DNA from: Actinomycetes bacterium
Lineage (GTDB): Bacteria > Actinomycetota > Actinomycetes > Actinomycetales > Cellulomonadaceae
Reading direction: 5' to 3'
DNA length: 28,102 nucleotides
Assembly: GCA_023401045.1 (NCBI GenBank)
Contig: JAEXEM010000188.1
Location: 1-28,102, forward strand
This document shows positions 15,795-24,484 of this stretch, in pieces. A program made the translations under genes and the position numbers. A model generated the notes under the pieces. It was not told the origin of the DNA. It worked only from the letters and a program-made list of their open reading frames with translations, and did no database searches. Each line of letters starts with the position of its first letter. Position 1 is the stretch's first letter.

Positions 15795-18251
15795 TCACTG
15801 GCTGATCGTGGGCTCTCCGAGCGACCCGTCCGTGACCGGGAACGTCAAGGAGTAGCCGAACCAGTCCGAGCTCTCGAACGCCTCGTCCTCGTCACGCCAC
15901 GCGTCGGGGTTCGCGACCAGGGTCGCGGCGACCGTCGCGCGCCCCTCGACCGTCGCCTGCAGTGCAGTCCAGTCCGACGTCGTGTCGACCCAGATGTCCG
16001 GCGTGCCGTCCACGGACCACGTGATGTCTCGTGCGTCGTCGCTGACCCACCGACTCACGTACAGCTCGATGCCGCAGTCCTCGCTCGCGAACGACATCAT
16101 CCCCGCAAGGCACTCGTCGACGTACTGCCCTGCACGTTCGAGAACAGCCTGTCGCGTGTCCTCGGTCATCTCGTACGTCAACGATGCACCGGGGTCGCCC
16201 TCGATCTCCGTCGAGCCGTCACCGGCGACCAGCACGGTGACCTCTCCGTGCTCGAACAGCGGCTTGTCCGGCAGGGAGACCGTGTACCGCCCCGGCAGGG
16301 CGTAGAACAGGCCGTACCCGTCCGGCGTCTCCTCGAAGTGGACGCCGTTGACGGTGAAGACGCCGTCGTCGAGCCGGCCCAGGTGCGCCGACACGTCGAC
16401 CTGCGGCACGGCCACCCGCTCCAGCGTCCATCTGTCGAACAGCAACCACGCCTTGCCGTCCTTGCGAAGCGTGTACGTGGTGGAGGACTTCGCACCGTCC
16501 TGGTCGGACGCCACGGTCACGTAGGCGACACTGTCGTGCACCTCGGTGCTCGTGACCTTCCCGCCCGACGTGCGCGCCTCGACCTGCTCGTAGATCGCGT
16601 CGGTGAGCAGTCCACGCTCCGCGTTCGGCACGTCGGGGTCGACAAGTGCGAATGCCTCGCTGACGCGACCTGCCTCGAGCGCGGCCACGTACTGCTCGAC
16701 TGGCTTGGACGGGGAGAACACGGTGCTGCTGAGGATCGCTCTCGTGCCCGCGATCCCGCCGACGACGACGACGGCCGCGCCGAGCAGGATCGCCACACGC
16801 GCAACCTTGCGCCGGTCGATGGCGACGGGCGGCAGCACGACGGGCGGCGCCACGTGCGTGTCGGTGCTGGGACGGACGCTTTTTCCTGCGGGCGCCGAAC
16901 CCGGCGCGGGCGTCGCAGCGGTCACCGCCGCGGACGTCGCGGTCCACGGCAGCTTGGCGTTGAGCGTCACGAGCCCAGGCCACAGCGCCACGACGTACGG
17001 GGCAAGGTGTCGTTCGGACGCCTCGTGCGCGAGCCCCCAGGCAGCGGCGAGCAGGACGCTGACGGCAGAGATGCCGATGCCGGCCTGCATCGTCTCGTAG
17101 TAGGTCATCGCGCCGAGCGACGCATCGATGCTCACGCGGGTCAGGGCGAGCGTGAGCAGTGCTCCGACAGCAAGCACGGCCGGGGTCACCCAAGCACTGC
17201 GCCACGACCGTCGCCCGACGGCCAGGTAGCCACGCACGGACCCGATCCCGATGCCCAGGACGGGGACGAGCAGCAGCAGCCAGCTCCAGCCGCCGGACTC
17301 GAACAGGTTGAGGACCGTCTCGGACGGCGCGCTGTCTGAGGTGGTGCCGCTGGTGGCCGATACGCTGCCGAGCCCACCGACCGTGCCGGCCCACGCGAGC
17401 AGGTTCGGGCCCACGGTGGCCATCGCGCCGATGGTTCCCGCCAGACCAACCTTGACGATCCCGCCGATCACACCGACCAGCGAGAGGACGGCAGCGACGA
17501 TGCCGCCGCCGATCCCGGCGGTGTTCGCGACGTGACTCACCGAGTCGGGCACACGGACACCCAGCCGGGACAGGTCCATACCCCCGGGGACGGTCGCAGC
17601 GCCGAGGGCGGAGCCGAGCGTCCCGACCGCCAGCGCACCGAAGAACACGCCGAGCGCGTCGACCTGCACGGTGATCGTCCCGCCGACGAAGCTCGCCGCG
17701 CCGGTCCACGTCCAGGTCGTCATCAGCGTGACGACGACGGCCAGCACGCCGAGCAGAGCGCCCGTCGCCACGGAGTCACGCCAGCGACTTCTGGCGTCCT
17801 GAGTTACCCGCGGCTGGAGTGCGGTGGCGAGCCACGCTCCCACCAGGGCGACGAACGTCAGGGCCAGCGGCACGAGGAAGACGCTGGCGCTGAGCCCCCC
17901 GGAGACCAGGCCCGCGCTGGCCGTCGCGCTGGCGCTGAGCTTGCCGAACAGCGCCATGCCGACCAGCAGGAACGGCAGGCGCCCGCCGAGGCCGCCGGTG
18001 TCGGCGCTCCCGATCGAGTCGCTCAGTGCGTCCTGGACGAGGCCGTTGAGGAACAGGGACGCGACGAACGCGACAGCGAGGACCGTGAGGTAGGCCGCGC
18101 CGGCGCTGATGGCTGGGCGCTTGAGGAACGACAGGTCCGGGGCGGTCGGCGCGGCAGGTGTGTGCGCAGGCGGCGGTGCCGTCGCGCTGACCGTGTGCAC
18201 ACCCCGGGGTGGTGTGGCGATAGCCGCTTCGTCAGCGCTTCCGTCGATCAT
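15795..18251 (-). CDS. Large polytopic membrane protein with C-terminal ectodomain, unknown function
   Basis: 818 aa from the ATG at 18251 (AAGGA about 9 bases upstream). Three parts are visible. Residues 1-45 are a Pro/Ala/Thr-rich cytoplasmic tail. About 50-450 hold roughly ten Gly/Ala/Val-rich membrane helices. A Pro/Ala linker and a last helix (VARVAILLGAAVVVVGGIAG, near 485-507) lead into a ~310-residue soluble part, presumably outside the cell. The ectodomain opens with PVEQYVAALEAGRVSEAFALVDPD, which recalls DUF4878/NTF2-like and TcaA-type repeat domains. It contains two Cys (DECLAGMMSFASEDCGIEL) that could pair. I cannot name a family or role. It lies 405 bp downstream of a large lipoprotein gene on the same strand and has its own terminator. 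Confidence 0.8.
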   Translation of the reverse strand: MIDGSADEAAIATPPRGVHTVSATAPPPAHTPAAPTAPDLSFLKRPAISAGAAYLTVLAVAFVASLFLNGLVQDALSDSIGSADTGGLGGRLPFLLVGMALFGKLSASATASAGLVSGGLSASVFLVPLALTFVALVGAWLATALQPRVTQDARSRWRDSVATGALLGVLAVVVTLMTTWTWTGAASFVGGTITVQVDALGVFFGALAVGTLGSALGAATVPGGMDLSRLGVRVPDSVSHVANTAGIGGGIVAAVLSLVGVIGGIVKVGLAGTIGAMATVGPNLLAWAGTVGGLGSVSATSGTTSDSAPSETVLNLFESGGWSWLLLLVPVLGIGIGSVRGYLAVGRRSWRSAWVTPAVLAVGALLTLALTRVSIDASLGAMTYYETMQAGIGISAVSVLLAAAWGLAHEASERHLAPYVVALWPGLVTLNAKLPWTATSAAVTAATPAPGSAPAGKSVRPSTDTHVAPPVVLPPVAIDRRKVARVAILLGAAVVVVGGIAGTRAILSSTVFSPSKPVEQYVAALEAGRVSEAFALVDPDVPNAERGLLTDAIYEQVEARTSGGKVTSTEVHDSVAYVTVASDQDGAKSSTTYTLRKDGKAWLLFDRWTLERVAVPQVDVSAHLGRLDDGVFTVNGVHFEETPDGYGLFYALPGRYTVSLPDKPLFEHGEVTVLVAGDGSTEIEGDPGASLTYEMTEDTRQAVLERAGQYVDECLAGMMSFASEDCGIELYVSRWVSDDARDITWSVDGTPDIWVDTTSDWTALQATVEGRATVAATLVANPDAWRDEDEAFESSDWFGYSLTFPVTDGSLGEPTISQ

Positions 18252-18656
18252 GTGCTGTTTCCTTCGGTCGACGGGTCGAGAACTCCCACCAGAAAGACTC
18301 TGCCCGCCCGTCTCGAAGGAGATTCTCAGCACCTGACGAGTAATGAAGGACGGCTCTGGTCGCGCGGAGAACCGCCCGTGTATCGGATGATAAAGCGCAC
18401 TGCACCTTTCAGGACGGCACGGAAGTGCCAAACCTGAGAAGCCGGCGGGTAATTCACCCGCTCACACGGTGGACGGCTCGCCTCCGCACGAAAATGCCCG
18501 CCCCGCCTTTCATGACGACTCATCAGATCCTCGACGGCGATCACGTTCCCGGCGGGCGGTCGTCGCCGCGCCCTCGAGATGGTGGACGCGCCGTGCACGA
18601 GCGGATGCGCGCGACGGGTCCCGGATGACGACCCACGAGCGCGGTGCCGTGCGGCG
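18252..18656. promoter_or_regulatory. Intergenic region upstream of the large membrane protein
   Basis: 405 bp with no gene I support. Base composition falls toward the middle (about 18330-18500), consistent with a promoter for the minus-strand gene at 18251. A 17-bp interrupted palindrome at 18445-18461 (GCGGGT-AATTC-ACCCGC) could be an operator. A smaller one (GGCAC-GGAA-GTGCC) is at 18416-18429. No confident -10/-35 pair. Confidence 0.35.
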
Positions 18657-21119
18657 CTAGATGTCGCAGACCCGCTCGTCGTCGTCCACGCACGGTGGTG
18701 GTGACACCGACACCTCCCCCAGGTCGGCCGACCGCACCCGCAGCGCGTGCGGCGCGCGCCATGTCGCACCGTCGGACTGCGGCAGCTCGCTCACGACCGG
18801 GATCCCGTCGCGGACGGAGAACGACCTCTCGGCGTAACCGAAGGCCACCTCCTGCCAGTCGACCTCCGGGTCCGGAGCCCAGCCCACGTCCCGCTGGTCG
18901 AGGGTCCAGTCGTCCGGCGCGACGCGCTCCAGCAGCGCACCGTCAGCGCTCACGGCCCACTGGAACTGCTGCATGTACCTCGCACCCTGCGTCGTCTCCA
19001 TCTGCTCGCACCACGCAGGGCCGACCTTCGGCGTCAACCACCGCATGGACACGGGGTAACGGCACACGTCCGGCCCGTCGGAACCCCAGTCCGCCTTCAC
19101 GATCAGCCAGCCCGCGCTCGCGGCCCCTGCCGGCCACAGGGGACGGAAGAGCGTCACCGTCACCTGTCCCCCCGTCTCGGGCAACCCGATACCGGAGGCC
19201 GTGCCACCGCTCAGTGTCAGCTCGCCCAGATCGCGCGTCTCGGCCCCCCCGACGAACGGTCCGACCGCCCCTCCGGGGTTCGGGATCGCCGTGCTCGCGT
19301 AGTCCCACCCGCGCAGCACCTCATCGCGGTACGTCGCCAACCGCTCGGGGTCGGAAGCCAGCACGTCCCACCACAGCGGGGCGATCTCGACGCCGAGCGG
19401 CAGCGTGTTCATGCCGATGACGAACTCGACGACCTGCTGGGCCGTACCTGCCGCCTGGGCAGCGAAGTCACCGGCCGCCGTGATCCACCCCACGACCGGT
19501 ACAGCCTTGCCGGCCGTCTTGAGCCCGGAGGAGATGATGACGTCGAACATCTTGTCGGCGACGTCACTGGTGATGGAGTCGTAGACGTATGTCATCACCG
19601 CACCCACCAGTCCACGGTTGTTGATCAGCGACTCACCGACGGTCGTCATCAGCTCGAAGACGTTCTGGACCACCTCGAGGTCGCTGTCGGTGTCGTCGAG
19701 CACCTCGAACGCGTCGACGACCGCGTCGAAGCCACTGGCGGCGGACCACAGGTCCTCGATGAGCTTGATCTCGGCCTTCTCGACGGTCGTCAGCTCGGAC
19801 GCGGGGGTCCCCACTGCTCCACCGGGGGCAGGCGTCGACCTGCCGTCGACCTTGTCACCGTCCCTCGTGTCTTCAGCCTTCTTGGGCTTGGTCAGGTCCT
19901 TGCTTCCGACGGCCAGCTCGATGGTGGGCGCCACCAGGTAGGACCAGGTATCGAGCATGTAGACCAACGAGCGCGCATCGAGGGTGTTTGGGCCCGTCAG
20001 GTTCAGGCCGTCGGCGTTCGCCCCGGACGTGATCACGGCCGTCGCCGGCACGGGGCCTGTCGGCCGGGGCACCAGGACGGTCCCTTCGCCAGCCTCCTTC
20101 CAGGACTGCTCGGCCAACGCGCCGAGCCGCTCGTCGTTGTCGTTCCTCGTCTTCTCCGAGCACTGCGAGCCGAAGAAGGAGACGATGCCGCACAGTCCGT
20201 TGCCCAGCGCGCCCCACGCGCTCTTGCCCAGGCTCTTGATCGTGCCGGTCAGGGTGATCCCGCCATAGGTGACCGGCGGGATGAGTGCGATCGGCGGGCC
20301 GACGACATCGGACCCCTCGACCGCGAACGCGGCGATCCAGGTCGGCGCCGTCGACGACACCTCGAGCCGCTTGAACGGGTCGTCCGCCGACGCGGTGACG
20401 CACCAGCCCAGGGCGTTGGCCGCCTGGTCCAGGCAGTGTTCGTCCCCGCTGGGACCGTCGGCCACAGGTGCGTGCACGGCGGCGGCAGGACGGTGCGCGA
20501 CGGTGGTGACGGTGACTGCGTCGCGCCCAGCAGCGGTCGCGGTCGTCTCCGGCGCGCCGGGTACCGCCATCGCGGCAGCCACGTCCTCCGACAGGCCCGT
20601 TCGTGCGATCTCGGCAGCCATGGTGTCGCCGTCGGCGAGGGCGTCGGCGAGGGCGTCCAGGTGCGGGGAGCCGGCCGCGAGCTTGCGCAGGACGAGCAGA
20701 GGGCCCGTGTCAGAGGTCACCCAACCAGCACTGGTGACCCAGCTCGTGAAGGCCGTGGACGTCCAGTCGATCGTGAGAGGCACGGGCTCGAGCTCGCTGA
20801 TCGGCATGCCGATCGCGGACAGGGTCGTGCCCGTCCTCTCGTCGATCGCGGACAGCAGTGCGGGGGTGTCGACCTCGAAGGCGAGCTGAGCATCGCCGTC
20901 CTTGCCGAGCTGTACCCGTTGCCGAGCCCCTGTGACGACGTAGTCGCCCGAAGGAACGTCGTCGCCGAGGACGACCTGCAGCTCGGTGGCCCCGTCGCCA
21001 CCCGGCACGGCGACGTCGTCGTCGACCGGCGTCGGACCGGAGGCGTCGGTGCACGCGCCGAGCAGCAGAACGGTGACGATGGCGGCGGCGACCGCGGCTG
21101 TTCTCCGGCGTGCAGGCAA
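18657..21119 (-). CDS. Large secreted lipoprotein, unknown function
   Basis: 820 aa, TTG start at 21119 with GAGGAG about 7 bases upstream. A lipoprotein signal peptide is clear: RRR, hydrophobic core, lipobox LLGAC with Cys at residue 23. The mature protein is a multi-part exported protein. Residues ~45-200 are strand-rich. Cys pairs occur in CLDQAANALGWC (about 230) and CGIVSFFGSQC (about 310). A Lys/Asp/Pro linker near 415-445 precedes a helical block containing Gly/Ala-rich hydrophobic segments (AVPVVGWITAAGDFAAQAAG). The C-terminal third is strand-rich and ends with another Cys pair (810 and 818). No catalytic motif is recognised. It sits upstream of the large membrane protein and may be its surface partner; that is inference from position only. 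Confidence 0.82.
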   Translation of the reverse strand: MPARRRTAAVAAAIVTVLLLGACTDASGPTPVDDDVAVPGGDGATELQVVLGDDVPSGDYVVTGARQRVQLGKDGDAQLAFEVDTPALLSAIDERTGTTLSAIGMPISELEPVPLTIDWTSTAFTSWVTSAGWVTSDTGPLLVLRKLAAGSPHLDALADALADGDTMAAEIARTGLSEDVAAAMAVPGAPETTATAAGRDAVTVTTVAHRPAAAVHAPVADGPSGDEHCLDQAANALGWCVTASADDPFKRLEVSSTAPTWIAAFAVEGSDVVGPPIALIPPVTYGGITLTGTIKSLGKSAWGALGNGLCGIVSFFGSQCSEKTRNDNDERLGALAEQSWKEAGEGTVLVPRPTGPVPATAVITSGANADGLNLTGPNTLDARSLVYMLDTWSYLVAPTIELAVGSKDLTKPKKAEDTRDGDKVDGRSTPAPGGAVGTPASELTTVEKAEIKLIEDLWSAASGFDAVVDAFEVLDDTDSDLEVVQNVFELMTTVGESLINNRGLVGAVMTYVYDSITSDVADKMFDVIISSGLKTAGKAVPVVGWITAAGDFAAQAAGTAQQVVEFVIGMNTLPLGVEIAPLWWDVLASDPERLATYRDEVLRGWDYASTAIPNPGGAVGPFVGGAETRDLGELTLSGGTASGIGLPETGGQVTVTLFRPLWPAGAASAGWLIVKADWGSDGPDVCRYPVSMRWLTPKVGPAWCEQMETTQGARYMQQFQWAVSADGALLERVAPDDWTLDQRDVGWAPDPEVDWQEVAFGYAERSFSVRDGIPVVSELPQSDGATWRAPHALRVRSADLGEVSVSPPPCVDDDERVCDI

Positions 21120-21497
21120 CGAGGTCTCCTCATGGGTGGTTGGGGCTTCCGCGATAGTTGCACGCGAATAGGCCGGAACAATGTGACCGTTGGCCCGGTT
21201 GCCCGCTTCGTTCTACTTCTCTCGCAGGTTCTCACCCCGCGTTTTCACCCGCCGCACCCAGGACTGGCATTCCCGAGAACCACACTGGCTCACCTTCGTG
21301 GTGGGAACAGCACGACTCATCTCGACGTCGCGCACGCAACGGCTCGACACGGACGGACTTGTCGACAGTTTCGAAGCCCTGCGCTTCTCCAGCGATCTCC
21401 ACGCACCCTGATCGGGGTCCGGCAATCCGAGGTCGGCTCGTACCGGCATCAGCGGACGGAGCTGTGCCTCGTGTCGATCACAGGGGGCAGGGCGCCG
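21120..21497. promoter_or_regulatory. Divergent intergenic region between lipoprotein and TmrB-like gene
   Basis: 378 bp. The part next to the lipoprotein gene is less GC-rich (about 21150-21260). Read on the minus strand it offers TTGTTC and TATCGC about 19 bp apart as a weak promoter candidate. On the plus strand a 73-codon ORF (21190-21411) is open but has no coding signature or ribosome site, and I do not support it. GGGGCAGGG before 21498 is the likely ribosome site of the TmrB-like gene. Confidence 0.3.
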
Positions 21498-22176
21498 ATG
21501 TCCGGACCGTTCACGTCCTGGGCCTCGAGCAGCGACCCGAGCGCGTCGGCAGGACGCATCCAGGCTCCGGGACGTGTCATCTGGATCAACGGTGCATTCG
21601 GCGCGGGCAGGACCCAGACCGCCTTCGAGCTCCGCCGCCGGCTGGCCGACGCGCACGTCGCCGACGCCGAACTTCTCGGCTTCGCCCTCCAGCGGACGCT
21701 GCCACCAGCGGCGCGCGCCGACTTCCAGGACCTCGCCCCGTGGCGTCCCGCCGTCGTCGACGTCCTCGAGCACGCCGAAACCGCCCACCACGGCCCGGTG
21801 CTCGTGCCGATGACGATCGTGCGTGACGACTACTTCGACGAGATCGTCGGCGGGCTGCGGTCCGGCGGGGTGGACGTGCGCCACGACGCCCTCGTGGCGA
21901 GCCCGCAGACGCTGCGCCGCCGCTTGAGCACCCGCATCGCCTTCGTACGGTCCGGCCTGCGCCGCGAGACCTGGGTCGCGCAGCAGATCCCGCGCTGCGT
22001 CGCCGCCCCTCGCCCGCGAGCGCTACGCCACGCATGTGCCGACCGACGAGCGCACGACCGACGAGGTCGCCGAGTGGATCGCCACCGACGCGGGTCTCAC
22101 GCTCGACGTGCCGCGTCTGGCACCGTGGAGGTACCAGCTGTGGCGCCTCAGGGTCGGCATCGACCACGTCCGCTGA
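21498..22176 (+). pseudogene. TmrB-like P-loop ATPase, frameshifted
   Basis: A homologue of Bacillus TmrB, the tunicamycin-resistance ATP-binding protein. It matches in RVIWINGAFGAGRTQTAFEL, VPMTIVRDDYFDEIVGGL, VASPQTLRRRLSTR and WVAQQIPRCV. After CVAA the frame breaks at the CCCC run 22006-22009. Dropping one C restores LARERYATHVPTDERTTDEV, then AEWIATDAGLTLDV, and a stop at 22174-22176, which matches the family C-terminus. Corrected length is 225 aa against about 197 for TmrB, the excess being an N-terminal tail. The Walker A Lys is Arg (GAFGAGRT; codon AGG where AAG is expected). Either the gene is decaying or the base count is wrong; the Arg change argues for decay. Confidence 0.85.
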
Positions 22177-22220
22177 GCGCCCGGGCCGAGGTCCGGGTCG
22201 CCGCACGCACGCCTCGTCCG

Positions 22221-22987
22221 TCAGTCGTCCTCCGGGAACTCGTGCGCCTGCGCCTGGGCGAGGGTCCGCTCACGCCCCGGCACGCGACGCCCCCCGACCA
22301 GCTCGACGAGCACCCCCCACCCGTCCGGGGCGTAGAAGCTCTCGTCGTGGAGGCGGATGCCGAGCGAGTCCGCGACCCGCAGGAGCGACGCCCGGGAGAA
22401 CTTGTCCTGCGTGCGTCGAGCGGTGCGGTCCAGGGGGTCGGGAAGCGGCCACTCCTCGTCCGGCTCGGTGAGCTCCCAACGGCGGCCCGTGTCCGAGACC
22501 TGCACCTTGACGCTCGAGCCGCGCACACCCCACCTGGCGCTCGGATCCGGGTCGAACACCGCGATCCCGCGCCCCCCCACCACCCTGTCCTGGTCCGGCG
22601 ATCGAACGTCTGCGGGGAGTCCACGACGCCGACCCCACGCATGCCCCCCGGCTGCGCGGCCATCCCTGCCGCCTCGCTGATCGCCTCGCTCCCGCGCCAC
22701 GAGTTGTCCTGCATGGCCGTCCAGCACGCGCCGGCGGTCGGCAGCATGAGATAGCGCGTCACGTACGCCGTCCTCAGCGGCAGCAGCGTGCTCAGCAGCT
22801 CCGGGAGCGTCCCCTCGACACGCCGCGTGCGCAGGACGCCGCCGGTGAGCTCGGTCGTGGCACGACCACGCCAGGCCACGAGCACGTCCGCGCACGTCGC
22901 CGCATCCGCCGCGAGGAACGCGATGCCGTGCGTCACCGGGAACCACGCACCGTCGAGCAGGTACCGCTCGTCCGTCCGATCGACCAT
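22221..22987 (-). pseudogene. Hypothetical protein, frameshifted at a 7-C run
   Basis: The ATG at 22987 begins VDRTDERYLLDGAWFPVTHG, then FLAADAATCADVLVAWRG, and stays coherent to PQTFDRRTRTGWWGG. Coherent coding then resumes one frame over (RGIAVFDPDPSARWGVRGSS ... SLGIRLHDESFYAPDGWGVL ... AHEFPEDD) to the stop at 22221. The switch falls on the seven-C run at 22572-22578 (seven G on the coding strand). One more base there would give a continuous 255-aa protein. It is soluble and of unrecognised family. The ribosome site is weak (GAGAAG). It is convergent with the TmrB-like gene. A slippage-prone tract makes phase variation or an assembly error both possible. Confidence 0.75.
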
Positions 22988-23147
22988 GGCGGATCTTCTC
23001 ATTCGCACGCGCCGACGATGAGCAGGAGCAGGGGCAGAGCTGCTCCGCTCGCGGGCCCGCCGTCCGTGCGCCATGATCCGGGTGCTTCCCAGAACGGGAC
23101 GCATCGGACATCCCGGCCCCCGCCGGCACCCTCCCCCTGGAGTGCTC

Positions 23148-23351
23148 ATGCTCGCGCTCGTCGCTGCCGCGATCTTCGCCCTCGCCCTGCTCCTCGACCT
23201 CGTCGAGGCGAACCTCGGGGACGCGTTCACCCCCCAGACGCTGATGTTCGCCGGCCTGTTCTGCGTCGCGCTGCACCTGGGCGGAGTCGGCGGCGCGTCG
23301 CCGGTCAACGGTGGCTGGCGCGGGCGTGCGATGAGCTACCGCCGGCGGTAG
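23148..23351 (+). CDS. Small membrane protein, 67 aa
   Basis: Two hydrophobic helices are visible: LALVAAAIFALALLLDLVEA and QTLMFAGLFCVALHLGG, joined by NLGDAFTP, with a basic C-terminal tail (GWRGRAMSYRRR). This two-helix layout is common for small actinobacterial membrane proteins of unknown role. The ATG at 23148 has GGAG a few bases upstream. The frame is open 25 codons further, but that part lacks coding character. It is followed by a hairpin terminator. Confidence 0.65.
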   Translation: MLALVAAAIFALALLLDLVEANLGDAFTPQTLMFAGLFCVALHLGGVGGASPVNGGWRGRAMSYRRR

Positions 23352-23416
23352 GACTCGTCCTGCGCTCCTGTCATCAGGTGCCGGTGGCACCGCGCTCTCG
23401 ACCCTCTCGCGTCGAC

Positions 23417-23440
23417 CCCGACGAGGGATGACTCGTCGGG
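23417..23440. terminator. Bidirectional hairpin terminator
   Basis: A perfect 9-bp stem (CCCGACGAG / CTCGTCGGG) with a 6-base loop GGATGA. It lies between the convergent genes ending at 23351 (+) and 23458 (-), and by position could serve both. Confidence 0.6.
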
Positions 23441-23457
23441 CCGGTACCTCCGCCGGG

Positions 23458-24054
23458 TCAGGTGCCGCGGGCGGGCAGGTCGAACACGACGCGATCCCGG
23501 TCGGGGTCGTAGCGCGGTGCGAGCACGCCCGCCTCGTCGGAGAGGGGCTCCGCTTCCACGAGGCTCAGACGGGTCCCGCGCACCAGGACCGCCTCGAGCG
23601 CCTCGACGTCGACGGGGGTCGCACCCTCCAGGGTGATGTCGGTGTGCAGGCGGTGGATGACGCCGGTGTCCCGGTCGACCAGCGCCCGTTCGAGCACCTG
23701 CGACGCGCGTGTGCTGGAGGCCGAGTCGCGGCGGTCGTGCACGATCCCCGTGGCGGCGGTGGCCGCCCGCGACACCCGGATGTTGAACGTCAGCTCGCTG
23801 ATGCCGTCCGCCCAGCGCGCGTTCGAGGCCCCGTACCGGTGGGCGCCCCACTCGTTGGGGGAGATCTGCTCGGTGATCCAGGCGTCCACCTCGGGCCGGA
23901 TGAGGTTGTCCCGGGCGGGAAGCTCGGCCCGGAACGCGGACACCGCGATGGTCGCGACCACGTCGGTGGGCAGGAAGCGCACCGTCGTCGACTTGTAGTA
24001 GTTGTCGGAGTCGGTGACCCCGGCGAGCCAGACGGTCCACAGCACACGTGACAT
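23458..24054 (-). CDS. Hypothetical protein, 198 aa
   Basis: No family recognised. It starts SRVLWTVWLAGVTDSDNYYK, which is moderately hydrophobic but not a clear signal peptide. It continues with RFLPTDVVATIAVSAFRAEL and a strand-rich C-terminus (HRLHTDITLEGATPVDVEAL; DRDRVVFDLPARG). Codon use is normal for the window. The ATG at 24054 follows a G-rich stretch (CAGGGGGCGGCG). It is preceded on the same strand by the XRE/DUF2975 pair, 163 bp away, so an independent promoter is likely. Confidence 0.65.
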   Translation of the reverse strand: MSRVLWTVWLAGVTDSDNYYKSTTVRFLPTDVVATIAVSAFRAELPARDNLIRPEVDAWITEQISPNEWGAHRYGASNARWADGISELTFNIRVSRAATAATGIVHDRRDSASSTRASQVLERALVDRDTGVIHRLHTDITLEGATPVDVEALEAVLVRGTRLSLVEAEPLSDEAGVLAPRYDPDRDRVVFDLPARGT

Positions 24055-24217
24055 CGCCGCCCCCTGCGGCCGCTCTCGCGTGCCCCTCACGCGAGGGTCC
24101 GCCCTCCGCCAGGTCTAGCAGCGCGCTACGTCGGCCGCACCCGGGCGGCGGCGGACACGACGGGTCCGCTCAGAGGTGCAGGACGTCGCTCGGTCATGAT
24201 GGTTCTGCGAGGTCCGA

Positions 24218-24484
24218 TCACAGTGTGGAGCAGTCGGCCTCCGGCTCAGAAGCAGGTGTCGGAAGCACCTCGAGGACGTCACCGGGCTGGCACTGGAGGG
24301 CGTCACAGACCGCGGTCAGGGTGCTGAAGCGGATCGCTCTCGCTCGTCCGTTCTTGAGGACGGAGAGGTTGGCGACGGTGATGCCGCTCAGCGCGGCCAG
24401 CTGGACGAGGGACATGCTCCGCGCCTCGAGCAGGGACGAGAGGTGCGAGACCACTCGGTGCTGCCCGGCATCGTCGTCGCTCAC
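24218..24484 (-). CDS. XRE family helix-turn-helix regulator
   Basis: An 88-aa Cro/CI-type DNA-binding protein of the YozG/HTH_26 kind. The HTH is SLLEARSMSLVQLAALSGIT, then VANLSVLKNGRARAIRFSTLTAVCDALQCQPGDVLEV at about residues 16-73. The GTG at 24484 overlaps the stop of the upstream membrane protein gene by 4 bases (GTGA), so translation is coupled. Small XRE regulators of this type are regularly paired with DUF2975 membrane proteins. A 17-bp perfect inverted repeat upstream of the operon is a plausible binding site; autoregulation is inferred. Confidence 0.9.
   Translation of the reverse strand: MSDDDAGQHRVVSHLSSLLEARSMSLVQLAALSGITVANLSVLKNGRARAIRFSTLTAVCDALQCQPGDVLEVLPTPASEPEADCSTL

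Noticed and set aside
15674..18533. Shared 13-mer CATCAGATCCTCG at 15674 and 18521
   Set aside because: A 13-bp match is expected by chance in 28 kb and the flanks do not align.
18747..22754. A 1335-codon plus-strand open frame
   Set aside because: It is antisense to the lipoprotein gene, then runs through the intergenic region and the first frame of the TmrB-like gene. Only the last of these is real coding.
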